Source: Fasciolopsis buskii (taxonomy: Eukaryota; Platyhelminthes; Trematoda; Plagiorchiida; Fasciolidae). Taken from it: a DNA stretch of 64,000 nucleotides. The stretch lies in the NCBI GenBank assembly GCA_008360955.1, contig LUCM01004986.1, positions 1 to 64,000 on the forward strand, in the 5' to 3' direction. The notes under the pieces were generated by a model. That model saw nothing but the letters and a program-made list of their open reading frames with translations. It was not told the DNA's origin and did no database searches. The translations under genes and the position numbers were made by a program. This document shows positions 1 to 11,569 of the stretch, in pieces. Position 1 is the first letter of the stretch. The number at the start of each line of letters is the position of its first letter.

Positions 1-690
1 TTACCGTAGTACTGGCTTAGTGATTGGATGGAGTGACCGGAGTGAGTAATACTTGAGGTTTAGGATCATGCGTATTGGTGCCAGCTTGCTGACAAATAGC
101 CTTTGTTTCATGCGTATGAAGTCTGTAGTATGACTGCGTGGTTGGGTGTCAACCCTGTGTGCGTATTAATGACAAACACGCGTGCTACCATAAACCGTGC
201 CCTATTTTGCTGTTTCCTTCATAAGGAATGGCATCAGAACGCTTATTGGAGGTCAACCAGGTGATCGTAGGCATACGTGGGACTGAGAATAATGCCCTAA
301 CAGCGAAGTTAGAAAAGTAGGGCCACGCCTTCGTGGGTTGGCAGTCCGAAGCGTCACTCGTCGACTTGCTGGCTGAACATCTTAAGGATATGGCGGCTGA
401 GACGCGAACAGCTGGCGATTGTGCTGTTCATTTTCGTTTCGAGATCAGAAAGATTGACAAAACACGGTGGTTTTTGTTACAGTTAGACTGCCGTTCCGTC
501 ATGTTTGGACCTGCCAGGCAGATCTTAATCTATTCCCGGCTTGGTGTTCAGGTTCCACTTCCCTGTCCTCCCGTGGGATATTCACTCCTTCTATAATAAA
601 ACGTGTAACTCTGGGGAAGGCAGCGGTCAGTGAGGCGTTGCTTGGCTGGTGATTTTAACCGCTGAACGATTGCCATGATTGCATGTACTA
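1..690 (+). mobile_element. RTE-clade LINE, 3' end, cut by left window edge
   Basis: Plus-strand translation in shifting frames matches the C-terminal tail of the RTE reverse-transcriptase protein also present at 63.1-63.5 kb and 49.9-50.4 kb. A TNTR motif near 170-180 corresponds to ANTRLP in the other copies. A GW(Q/G) block at about 336 and a DMAAETRT-like block near 390 correspond to the conserved last residues of the family. After the coding part, about 440-690 aligns base by base with the reverse complement of 49,851-50,070, which is the 3' untranslated region with its TGATGA-like end. Several frameshifts and stops show the copy is dead and older than the two copies on the right. The 5' part would lie outside the window. 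The protein originally provided reverse transcription and endonuclease nicking for its own retrotransposition. Confidence 0.75.
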
Positions 691-2090
691 ATAAACCGTT
701 GCCGCAGTACGGGTGGTAGTTATCAATTGGAGATTCTATTGTAGGCAGAAGGGGCAACTCAGATTGGGGGTTTGAGACAGAAGAGACAGGTTGAATAAAA
801 TAGAGGGAACTCTGAGCAGTAGCCATACTTATCACTACCCCCACCCGGCTCCGATGCAATGAGCAGCGCAGTCCTGATATCCTGCGCCACCACCGATGCA
901 GTGTGGACTTATTTCGTAGAGCGATGTAACAATCATGGAGAATAATGGACGCTGGCTACTTGCCTAGGGAGTCCCAGCCGCTAAGCATCGAAGTAACGAT
1001 TAGGGGTTCGCTCATAACCCAACAGGACTTTGCTCGTTTCTGACCAAGAAACCCTCGACGCATATGGCAGCGGGCTATTAGCTGACGTGGAAGCCCATCT
1101 ACTTTGGGATCAAGTTAGTCTTCTCCAGACTCGTTTTTACCGACTGAGCTGCCTAACTGAGATTCAACCCCCAACTGAGAGGACCAGAAGATAGCTTGCG
1201 TCACGGCGGGTGCTACCCATGTACTTGCCAGGCATGCGTTGGATCTTTCCCGGCTTGAGATCTAAGCCATCTGTATCATAGCTCGTTGCACCATGGAGGC
1301 ACGCAAGCCGTTACACCACGTCAAGGTGTAGTCTCGTTGTGACATCCATCCTGTATGATTCAGTGGATCACGGAAGCACGCAGGCTGTCATACCAAGTCA
1401 CGGTGAAGTCTCACTATCACCGTTGGTTCGCTTGCAGGCCAATTACTATCTGGATGCCCAAACCGATGGATTGGATTACCTTGGGGTCCCACCCTGATCC
1501 TCTAGTTGATGAACCTGAAGGGGATAGTAGCAGAAAGAAACTAAAGTAGGAGCCGGAGGATAGTGCTGAACTCCCGAATATGTCCAAATAAAACAAACTA
1601 GAAATGTGGCGCGGTAGAGGATTAACAACCCTTATCGGATGTTACATAATTTTAAAGAAACTATGGGCAAAAAATTCAAACCAGATGACACATTACGGTG
1701 CCCCCCACGAATTAGGTTTTTTGACGGACTTTATCTAGCTAGTTTTCGAATTTACCAAAAGTAGCAATCCAATAGCCGACGAATTTTGGCTGCTTTCAAA
1801 GTATAAGGTGCGCGAGGAGATAGCATTCAGCGACCTATTTTTGACCACGCGTTGACATGTTCTTGGATTCGTTTGCGAAGTTCCTAGGTGGGTCTAATGG
1901 CTTAAAGATCAGTAACGAAAAGTATAGCCGAATACGGTCGTGGAAAGAGTAAACAGTAAATAAGCACCCAAAAAGGCCGGCGTGAGTTGTCAGTGTGGAC
2001 TGCCTGAGTACCCAGAAGGCTTTCGTTCGGCGCCAAACTCCCTTGTAGACTACAATGCTAAGTGCGCGAACGTATTGCATCACTAAATGA
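691..2090. other. no recognisable gene
   Basis: Only short open frames are present, and none shows a family motif I recognise. The one structure seen is the diverged duplication described at 1,292-1,420. The region is probably old repeat sequence given its neighbours, but I cannot assign it. Confidence 0.5.
1292..1420. repeat. diverged tandem duplication, 77-bp period
   Basis: A block around 1,295-1,340 recurs about 77 bases downstream at 1,372-1,417. Shared cores are GGAGGCACGC / GGAAGCACGC and GTGTAGTCTCG / GTGAAGTCTCA, in the same order and spacing. Only two units are visible. Each unit differs at many positions, so the duplication is old. Confidence 0.5.
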
Positions 2091-2094
2091 AGCA

Positions 2095-2510
2095 ATTGTC
2101 CCTTCACCATTCGACCCAAGGTCACCACCATTGTTGTTTAGCGGTAAACACAGGGCAAGCTCCACTGACCGCTGCTCTTCTCTCACGGTTACACATTGCT
2201 ATCGGAAGAATGGACATGCAAGAGGGACGAAGTGAGCCTATAGGGGGTAGGAAAAGTGCGAAGCTGTCAGTACACCGAAAACAGTCCAACTGCGTGGTTC
2301 CACTTTTTTCAGTCATTCTGATTTGGCAGATGTTCATACGATTGCCGCTGTTTACGATTTGCTGTCATATCCTCTAATATATCCAGCTAGGCAGTTGACG
2401 GATCTTTCGTGCCCCAACCACGAAGACGCGACACTCAATTTAACTAAAGTGCATGGGGTACCTGATAGCAGTAGTACCTCTGGTTTGGTAGCGTATCGTA
2501 ACCATTAGAG
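2095..2510 (-). mobile_element. RTE-clade LINE, old 3'-end copy
   Basis: The plus strand here aligns with 63,013-63,340 and 49,851-50,170, the reversed 3' ends of the two better-preserved RTE copies. Shared landmarks in order are a GTTTAGCGGTAAACA block at about 2,136 with AGGGCAAG just after it, ACAGTCCAACTG at about 2,281, a GTTGACGGATCTTTCG-like block, and CCCCAACCACGAAGACG near 2,413. The element therefore lies on the minus strand with its 3' end at about 2,095. It is much more diverged than the right-hand copies. How far it extends above 2,510 is unclear. Confidence 0.65.
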
Positions 2511-2874
2511 TACCTGCCACCTCTTCGGGCCCCATCATCTCACCTCTCACCTATGGCTCCGAGAAGCTGAAGCACGGATCAGCGAACACATCCCGGCAAA
2601 CCACTTGATAGGCGTGCCAAACCAGGTTGAGGGTCGCCGTAGTCCTAAAACTCCGATGAGAGTGTTCAGGATGCAAAGACAGTTTTGTCTGAATGGACGG
2701 ATGAGAACTGTTATACGACCCAGCGGCTGTCAGGGTTGGATGTGTCCCTCAAGCGAATGGCGAACGAGCTCTCAGGAAGTTACCGGCAACCATAGAACAA
2801 GCTGCTGTCTTGCAGCCCGAACTTGTTTGTGCAAAGGCCAGAAGTACCCCCAAAACAAAAAAAGAAGTGGCTTC

Positions 2875-3050
2875 TTTCGTAACTCTTCCTGGGGAGAAGA
2901 GAAACCGGCAACTTTGACCCTAAAACTTGGAGTGGGATAGAACCGCATGAGGTCTCAGTAGGTCCGATGTGATAACGACCGGGATGTCAGCTAATAAACG
3001 TCTATCACCAAAATAATCGTACGACCCGACGATTTACCACAAATCCCCCT
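2875..3050 (-). mobile_element. SINE-like repeat, diverged body copy
   Basis: The stretch shares the order and spacing of blocks with the better SINE copy at 56,340-56,573. A segment AGAACCGCATGAGGTCTCAG (about 2,939) corresponds to AAAACCGCATACGGTCTCAT at 56,430. It is preceded by a GACCCTAAAACTTGGAGTGG-like block and followed by a GGGATGTCAGC-like block. The tRNA-like head and the hairpin of the other copy are not clearly visible here, so this is a partial or strongly decayed member. Confidence 0.4.
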
Positions 3051-3289
3051 GGATGGTGTTCCATGCCTCCTGAATATTTCCAAACGCCGTAATCAAAGGA
3101 GGATGGTTTCAGGCTCCGCGATGATTACTCGCGATGAACGCCTCCTAAGGTGCTTCTTAATGACCGTGCATCTCAAGTAGTTCCGCGCTGCCTTCTTGTG
3201 CTCGAGACATTCTCACTAAAATGCGGGACTGAAGGCAAATATCTGGTACTCTCCATCGGGTCCACTGATCTAAGGCGGTCGGTTTAGGG

Positions 3290-3510
3290 GAGATGGCAAA
3301 ACTGCGATTTCAAGCCAAATACGGGCAGCGTGAAAAGCATACGGCCATGTGCTCAACAGCATCTGTGGCACTCGGGACCCCCAGCCTCGTCCGAAGGGTG
3401 CTTGAACCGAGAAATGAGTTACCGATATCCGGTGGGTTATGGCCTTCAAACTTTATCCTGCTGCTTTGGGGTTCGGGCTCTGGACAGCTAAGCGCTTTCG
3501 CTGTGGATCC
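3290..3510 (+). repeat. dispersed repeat family, copy 1 (plus)
   Basis: This stretch aligns with the reverse complement of about 10,830-11,080 and more weakly with that of 59,150-59,400. Shared blocks include AAGCATACGGCCATGTGCTCA, with AAGCACACGGCTGTGTGCTCA in the 10.9-kb copy, then GAGAAATGAGTTACCGATATC and a CTGCTGC..TGGGGTTCGGG-like end. It has a partly open frame, but all copies are frame-broken and I recognise no protein family. It may be part of a LINE or SINE. Confidence 0.6.
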
Positions 3511-6500
3511 CTACGAAATTTTGGAGGTAGGTGGTGATTCGTTGTTATTTGGCTCGCTACCCCACTTAACATAATGGAATCTCGTGTGGTTCTGTGCCAA
3601 TGCAAGTTACGAGGTCACAATCCCTGGCTATCTTCGTTCGCGTATGGTGGACACAGGAGGCTCTGGGCATGCTCCTTTCAATACACCAAGGCTCCAAGCA
3701 TTTCATAGGAAAACAAATCCCAGATGTGTACGACTCGATTCTTGCTTTGAAAAATTATCTACGAAATTGGTCTACATACTCACACTTGCGTGGACAACTC
3801 CCAGATTATTCTTTTAACCATGAGAAAACACACTACACTTAAGGCAACCGCTACTTTTTGCCCGTCTCTCCTTAGATGCACCGTTTCGTTTTTCAAAATG
3901 TTTGAAACCATCCAGGTGTGAATATATTCGGACAGTAAACATCCAGAGTCACCAAGTCTTGGAAGATGTAAAAAAACACCGTGCAGATATTTATACCGCT
4001 TCCTAGTGCATACTGTCATGAGTGCAATCCTCTGAAAGTAGAGACATACCGTCGACGCGCATACGAGCTCTTGTACAAAGGCTGGACTGCATTGGGGACG
4101 TTGTTTCATATCATTTCTGTGTACTTTTACGCTCATTAATCACCTCACACCGTCCTACGAAAGAAATGCGATGTGCGCCCGTAGGGGTAGGGGTAATCCT
4201 AACGTGGGCTGAGATTACCTGTGCCCCAAGTAAAGAAAGACAACCGGAGAGTAGAGATTCTTTCGAACATGTCTAAGGCGCACTAACGAGAATGACACTA
4301 ACGGACCGTTGCCTTTAATAGTTAGCTTTAAGGAAGACACCGCAGCACCACGGTTCCGACTTGTCCGGGTGCACCGAATGGCAATAGCCGAAAATATCAT
4401 GCTTGCCGCAGAGAAGGTTCACAATTTTCCAGATTATGGAAATCAATCTTAGGATGAGGTAAACGCCAAATCCAATAAGGGCATCAAGAGGGAAATCATT
4501 ACGTCAGGGTTTACCCGATTTGCCTGTACGAGAACCTCATGTGGAAAACAGCCAATTCTATTGACAGAAACGAAGAAATCATTACAAACAAAGATTTGAA
4601 ACAGCTAAACAACCACATGAAAGGATTGCTGGAGTGTGTCTAATGAGCTCAACTGACACTAATGAATGAGAAGCGTGAGGACAGGATGGTGCCAACCACC
4701 CAGCCGGATAAACACCATTAGAAAAGCACGAGATTCTGGAAACCTGTCCAGCCACAAAATAACTGGTGACTATTTAAATTGGAGCCAGGGCTCCTATAGC
4801 TCTTTAAATGCAGGTAACAACGCAATCGGTCGACTACCAAACTCACCAACTGCTAACAACTGGGAAAACCTACCGATAAATCATTAGCCGGAGCTGAACT
4901 GGCTGCCTCGCTATGAGGTACCGTACCAGATTCAATTACGATTTCAGAATTAACAGAAACTGGAGCCTGGGATTCGGAGCTCGCCAAGGATGACCGCATA
5001 AGCGAAACGGATGTTTTAGAACCAGTAACCGACGGAATGAAAATGAAAGGCATGTTATTAGACATTGAACCCAACGCGCGGGCTACTATAGGAAGAGGAA
5101 ATGTCCCACAACGGCCTTCGATATTCGTAGTTGTTGGGCTGGAAGAAGCCGTCCGTGTTGTTTGGGCAGATGACTGTCCATGAGCAAGTTCTGCGGTCAA
5201 AATGCTGTGTAACAGAACACCTTGGCCGTTTTTATTAATGGAATCCACCATTCTTGGTGAGCGTCACATACAAAAGACGAATCCCGACTGACGAACAGCA
5301 TCAAAATGCCGTGGAGGAGTGCGTCCGTGCTGTGGTCTAGTGGAGCTTCTAATTCTAGTCCCAATTAGATTACAGGACTATACAGTGAGATGTGTGATCG
5401 TCCAGGTTCTTGCACCGAATGTTCCCTGAATCTGACGATGTTTCAAAAAAGGGAGGGTTCAAAACCCTGTTCGGTTCCTACAAAGGAGGAAACGGTTACT
5501 GAGATGATTTCCTCCCGACCATCTCCTCAACCCCAATTCACACACGTTCCTCTCCAACCACAGATAGCCATGCGTTGTCCATAGTGACGAACCCTCCACC
5601 TAGAAATGTCGCCAAATTAGATTTGTTGGGAAAATATAATATGGATGGTAGTATGTATTTTCCGGAAATTATAAAAATATTAATCTCCTCGGCCTGTATA
5701 TTGTTTAAACGGATCATTTTGGGTATAAACATGTGTAGTACCGGGAACGACGGCCTTTCGTCCGGACGTGGCTGTTGTCTCTATAGATGATGCAAATATT
5801 TTCCCATGTTGTGTTCATTCAGTTTATTCCAGTTTTTAAAGTTTGAATGTGATTTACGGTTTTTTCAACACCAAACACTTACGTCATTTTATGAATATCA
5901 CGATGTCAGCTCGGAGGATTGGCTATTAGAGCTTTCGCGCTCTCTTCCATCCTCTTTCTCCTACTATCGCATCAATAATTGCTGCGTCCACAAACCTAGG
6001 AGACGGCTAAGCGGCCGTCGGTAATCTGTCATCTTTTCAAGTGATATTAATTTGTACATTCCTAAATATAAAATATCCGGCATTTGTCATGCTGCGTGCA
6101 GTTAATAGGCAATACCAGGTGATTGGATGTTGTCTCCAATAGAATCATTCCTTTCATCGGTCTCATGACCGTTATTACGTGCTCAATCGTGAACTAACCG
6201 CAGTGCAGAAAGCGCATGTGATAATTGTCATGGAAATTTTCGGCAATGCCAGAAAGGTTTGCCAACACGCCAGAGAAAATTTTAACCGGCTGGTGACGGT
6301 TCACGACACTGATAGTCCCAGGCGTAAGTGCCGGTTGATGGATTGCCGCAAAAACATCGTTCGCGTGCAAGACGTACTGCGCGGATAAAGTAGTCTTGGG
6401 TAACTCAAACGGGAGGACGTATTTGGATTTGCGTTTCTCCGTGCCCGATAGTGTTTCGCATTTAGCTGATCTATGCTGCAAAGCTTTGTTAGCAAGTGCA

Positions 6501-8690
6501 ACCAGCCAGCTTAACTGCATTGGAAACGTACTTTGACACGCCATGATAATTGACGGTAGCGGATTAGGTCGATCATTATTTTGTGCTCTGTATCCGAACG
6601 AAAGCGGAGCAAGCTACCACTGGGCGATTTGTGCTATGGAGGAAATGCTGCACGCAACTGATAAGGTGAATATGACAGTCGTCGACTGCAGCTCGGCGGA
6701 AACGAACGCATTTTAACCTGGTTACCCTGGAGCCAGGGCAATATTTTGTCGGGATCAAGTCCGCATGGACGTGCGTCGCCAGTGCCGTAGCCTTACTTTT
6801 GACACTCACGACCAATGCGCTGGATGTAGAAAACAAGCATTCAAGGCGTGGTCTCTCAAGAAGATCCACTCCGTTCGATTTTTTTCTGTGACTAATGCGG
6901 CGCATGGAAGAGTTAGGCGAGGCTCGGCGTTGCCGCGTTATTGCGGAATTTCCCGGGGGATACGTGCCATACCGAGTTACGGAAATGTATGCTGCCCTAC
7001 TATGTAGTAGGTGGACGGGGCATTTCATTATCATCCACCATTTCAATTGTAGATGGACCTGAAGAGCCTAAGACAATAAAGGACGGACGAAGAAGGTCCC
7101 AGGGGCTCACGGAAGATAACGAATATGCAAGAAACAAGTACCTCTGGAGAGACGGGAATGGCGTGAACGCCACAAGACCCCTTTGGGGTCAACAGTATCC
7201 GATTACTAACACCGATTTCCAAGAAGGGTCATTTGTGTGATGGCTTCATCTTATGCAATAGGTTGTTGGTACGTGGGTTCCTTTTCACGTGCGCAACAAG
7301 GGTGTGGGTTTCGATGCTCTTCGTTTACCAGTAGTTTGTGGAACTAGTCAACCGCAAGAATTGAAATGTTGGAAATGTATGCTGATATTGGCCTACGCTT
7401 GGGTGGGTGTGGAGATGCTTATAGGTTTCGTTGGCTATATATACCTACCCAAAGATCGATGGGGATAGATATGGCCTCGGGGCTGCCAGAAAAGACGTAC
7501 CTTTTTCCCGTCGGTCAGTTATTGTTTGTATAACCCCATTAAGGGGCAAACTGTAACGTATAAATATGTCATACGTTCAACTGGCTAAATCATTTGGAAC
7601 TTGGTCCATTTCAAAGAATTTTGCAGACTTTCTGCGAGCGATGATTTTTGATCTACCTCTTACTAAGAAATTCTAACGATATCTCAGCTAACCCCGGACT
7701 ATCACATTTTTAACGGTTGCCTGATCATGCTTCAAGAGCAACCATTTTACATAGCACTGACACTGTTCCTTCAAATAATTATTTTTATGGTTAGGCATAC
7801 CCAGCAAAACGTTTAGGAATCACCTCTGCTCAAAATTTTTCATTCCTTGTGAAATCGCTGCCACTATCAGCCCTCCATTTCCTGACATCACCCTCCCGAT
7901 CGCAGCTCAGTCATTTTCGGGCTTATCCCTCACCCAAAAGTAAAGTTTAAGTGACTTTCGACGGAAAGATTTGCTTCATTGAAACACACCGCTTGCACTG
8001 ATACACATGACGGACAGAGGAGATGGATTCCAGTATAAGTAAGAAAGACGTGTATACCAAGTTTCGTGCCATCGCTGGTGAACACAAGATTCCGAAATTT
8101 TGTTGCAGAGTAAGTTTTTGAATCGCATCAGATCCAAATTCGTTTGTTCTCTAATGGGTTAATATCTTCTAGTTCCCTGGGGCTTTATTCCATATAATTT
8201 ATTTAGCCAGAGGCGCGACAACTCCCCGTGAATGGTGGAACTCGTGCTGACATCGTATTCTCCACCAGCTTGTTCGCTCACTCTCAGCTGTTGTCAGTAC
8301 ACCCTTATCACTCTCTGTGGGTTCTCAACGAAGCTGGTGGGATGTCTATCTGATTCTCGAACCCTTGCTAGCGCTCTAACCACCAGAGGTGTCTATGTAC
8401 AATTACGGGTCAAGAATTCGCTCTTGTTTCCGTTTTGTCCCCCACATCCCGTGCGCTTCAACCGATACATGTCAAGTCTGGTTTCTCGTCAGAGCTGTTA
8501 TAATTTAGTTCCACAGTCTGTGTTCGTCATATACTCCGCAATTTCTAATGCCCACATCTTACTTTTGTTTTGAATTTGGTCGTTTGACGTCTAATGTGTG
8601 ATCCGGCTTCTTGTATTTCGTCGTACTTTTGTCACTCGAGAAACAAAAGCCTACAGGAACACGCGAAGTATATATATGTAACCGATGGCG
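3511..8690. other. unassigned region, no recognisable gene
   Basis: The longest open stretches (minus 4,853-5,251, 132 codons; minus 6,194-6,544, 116 codons; minus 6,576-7,046, 156 codons; plus 8,232-8,573, 113 codons) were read in all frames and show no motif I can attach to a family. Codon use and composition look like chance openings or fragments of old repeats. No splice-bounded conserved exon was found. Confidence 0.45.
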
Positions 8691-8699
8691 AGTGTGTCG

Positions 8700-10570
8700 T
8701 TTATACTGAAGAACTCTGTCTGTCTGATCAGTTGCGCCATTGCCTGCAGCCCGGCTGAACCTAAGCGCACCTCCTCTGGCTAATGGATATCCGTAGTTCA
8801 CTTCCAGCAAATTTAACCTCGAACCAAACCCCTCTGACCTTGAAACATGAGCTTCCAGCCAGCACAAGGAAAGATCGCAAGATTGGTGGTTGAAATACGC
8901 TGCTGGGATGGGGTTAGCCTCTGCTTCAGAAAAATTCCGAAAGTTATTTCACCCGATTCGCGTAACTGGTGCCAAAAGATGCGAGACAATCTGAGAGGCC
9001 AACGGAACGGCTTCAAAGACGACTAGGGAGATGGGTTGAACACTTCATTCTACATTCTAACTGGCTCATGTGCTTATGGCCGCTGTTTTCGGAGACGCCC
9101 ATAAAGCTGAAAACTTCACCGCACTTACACTCTTCAAGCATCACAAGGGCCACAGACGACTTACCACTGGGTTTATTTATTTAAAAAACACGATGGGGTG
9201 TGGTGAAAGAAATGAAGCATGTGCTTTCCAGTGTAGAACGAAGAAGTTCCTCTGGATTAGACGGAATCAATCGTTATCCCCTTCATCAACATAGGCTCGC
9301 AAACTGTCTATGACAACCATAGAAGAATCAGCTTAATTCGAATTGAATCAAAGTCCTCACGTTTGTCGTCTACGGTAGACTAACAACGACAAAAAGAAAA
9401 ATCTATGAACATCAAGCTGGGTTTCGCCTGTTCGAGGCTGCATCGATCGTCAACTGCTGGAACAGTAACACGTCTACCAAAGACCGACCAATACCGCCTT
9501 CTTCGACACCAGAGCAGCTTTCGATTTAATTGACAAAATCACTGTTGTTTGTTGAGGCACACCGTGTCTGAGCAGCGTGTCAATCACGACACTTCTAAAC
9601 GGGTAAGGAGCCTACGATAATCTGTCGCCTCCATTCGACAAGTCTCCCCCTACGGCGTTCCATCTCAACTTTGTGATTATTGATGTCCTTAATTGATTTC
9701 CTGAGGGCTTCACAGATGACGGTAAGGAATCCCTACCACGGCACTAAATTACTGAATTGGAATACGACGTCGACATTTTACATCTCACTTCTGACATGCA
9801 TGCAGTTCAGCTTCTTAGCCCTTTGACGACTGAATTGATCTGATATCGCACGCAGTTCGCGCCAACAAAATGTTAGGTGTTATCTCAGGATTGACGAGGG
9901 CATCTATCAACCCTGCACTTGGGGAATGACACGCTAAAAGTTACCGAAAGTTTTTTCTTTTCAAAAGCTGTATTTTAAAACAACGTGGATGAGGAAATAT
10001 CCGTGTGCGTTTCAAATGCTAGACTAGCTTTTCCTTGTCTCAAGCACCCATGGCATTGGCGTGACGTCAGTTTTGGGAAGGTCGCGTGCATGATACCGCT
10101 GTTCGCCTCATGCTGCTGTATGGTTGTGAAGCGGGGCCCTTACAAGTCGAAGTGGTTCGTCGCCTGGCCGTGTGTGATGTTCGCTGCTTACGCAATATTA
10201 CCCTTGTTTGGTGAGAGTAATGCCAAAATGATATGTTTGACACGATCCACTCTCCGTTGGAAAAGACCATACTGCAAAGCCGTCTCTGATGGCCTGGTCT
10301 TGTGCTGAAAATACCTGTCCAGAACTTGCCGTTTCGCCCGTTGTTTACACTCACTGGACTCAGTTTTAGAAAGAGCGTGAATGTAAAGCATTTATTTGGC
10401 GCGGAAGAATATGGTAGCTCACGGAATGTCTTTCAAGTTTAGAGACATCTCAGTTGCTAAGCTGGGGCAATAAGGATCGAAGGAACCGCTAGCTTGTCTC
10501 CCTTGTGGCTATCGCCGGAAGCTAAAATCAGCTGGGAGGTCGTATTCGTTTCTTTTGTAACTACCATGAT
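8700..10570 (+). mobile_element. RTE-clade LINE, frame-broken endonuclease-linker to RT C-terminus
   Basis: Plus-strand translation across frames follows the RTE protein in order. The linker reads QDWWLKYAAGM, then FRKLFHPIRVTGAK (about 8,895-8,985), then RLGRWVEHF (about 9,018). EHQAGFR appears near 9,409 (RT motif EEQAGFRPGRG), and a RAAFDLIDK-like block near 9,510. The catalytic box near 9,760 reads LEYDVDILHLTSD where LEYADDIVLLSSD is expected, so the YADD aspartates are disturbed. An APTKC block follows near 9,868, a WHWRDVS block near 10,055, LMLLYGCEAGPLQVEVVRRLAV (about 10,106-10,170), and a W..SWEV-like end near 10,540. At least eight frameshifts or stops make it a fossil. It does not obviously carry the 3' untranslated region of the 50-kb and 63-kb copies and may be another RTE subfamily. 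Confidence 0.85.
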
Positions 10571-10799
10571 ATCGATTCATTTTGTACAAATCGGAGTGCA
10601 AATAGTTTGTCATGAAAAATCGCAGCGAACGATAGAAACAATAAATAAAAGAGAAAGAATAGGGAACAATGTGCAAACTTTACAGCCCATTCCAGTTCTT
10701 TTATTCCTCATCTCCATATCGGCTATCCATCGAGAAACATGAGCCCTCCGTGAACTTGCTTCTGACAATTGCCCAAAATGGATTATGGGGTGTACTTAG

Positions 10800-11110
10800 G
10801 GGACCCTACGCCGAGCTTTTGACCAAATAGTCTAACCCACAAGGCAGCATAACGATCTGAGTGTCAGGTAACCCACTGGGTATCGGTGATTGATTTTTCA
10901 GTTCATGCACATTTCGGATGAGGATAGACCTCCTGGGTACCTCGGTAAACCCCCTCACCACGAACGCCGGTGAGCACACAGCCGTGTGCTTTGTACGACG
11001 CCTGTAGTTGGTTTGGAATCCGAGTTTTACCAACTCCCTTAGACTGATTATCAACGACCAGTCAAACTGGTGGAAGCCTCCAGGCGTTCGCCTTCGTGCT
11101 GGCACTTAAG
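10800..11110 (-). repeat. dispersed repeat family, copy 2 (minus)
   Basis: The reverse complement carries an uninterrupted 99-codon frame, the best preserved of the family. Internal text includes VHELKNQSPIPSGLPDTQ. The same nucleotide blocks occur at 3,290-3,510 and, with a small deletion, at 59,150-59,400 (GTGCATGAACT, CAGTGGGTTA, GTGGGTTAGA). I do not recognise a protein domain, so the open frame may reflect the age of the copy rather than coding function. Confidence 0.65.
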
Positions 11111-11440
11111 TAGGAACACTTCCGCAACGAGAAGGCAGTACGTATAACCCTCCCCAGAAAAGGCTATTTGAGACGCCAGTCACTTGGGAGCATTTTGAGG
11201 GGCGTTTAGGGTGAGTGGCTAACTCTGAGCCTGAGAAACCCATCCCCCAGCATCCTGAGGCACTTGAAAGCAGCGTCATAATAAGAAAAACGACAAAATA
11301 TGCGCTGGAAAGTCACAAAAACTGTTGTCCGCTTGTTTGTTCTGCTTTCTTTCATCATTTTTTCACTCGTACTCCACCCATCCTGATCTCCGCCTGTTGA
11401 ACCACGGTTTTTTGCCGCGCAACCTGAAATCAGGCAGATA

Positions 11441-11569
11441 TGAACTATGCTGTATACACTACTACGCTATGCTATATTGCGCTGTACTACACCATACTGA
11501 ACCGTACTTTAGTATGCCATCTTTAACCCTACTGCACTATGCCATACCTTGCTATACTGTACTGTATTC
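11441..11569. repeat. degenerate pentanucleotide tandem array
   Basis: From about 11,455 the sequence can be written as successive five-base words of the form T-R-C-T-R (TACTA, CGCTA, TGCTA, TACTG, CACTA, TGCCA and so on) that keep register for more than 100 bases. Individual units differ by one or two transitions. This is a diverged microsatellite or minisatellite of more than 20 units. Confidence 0.75.

Noticed and set aside
3600..3842. VDTGGSG motif as a retroviral-type aspartic protease
   Set aside because: A single short DTG-like word without the rest of the protease, and the overlapping frame is equally open; no LTRs seen.
6179..6388. Transposase-like helix-turn-helix frame
   Set aside because: Weak similarity of about 15 residues, no catalytic triad and no terminal repeats.
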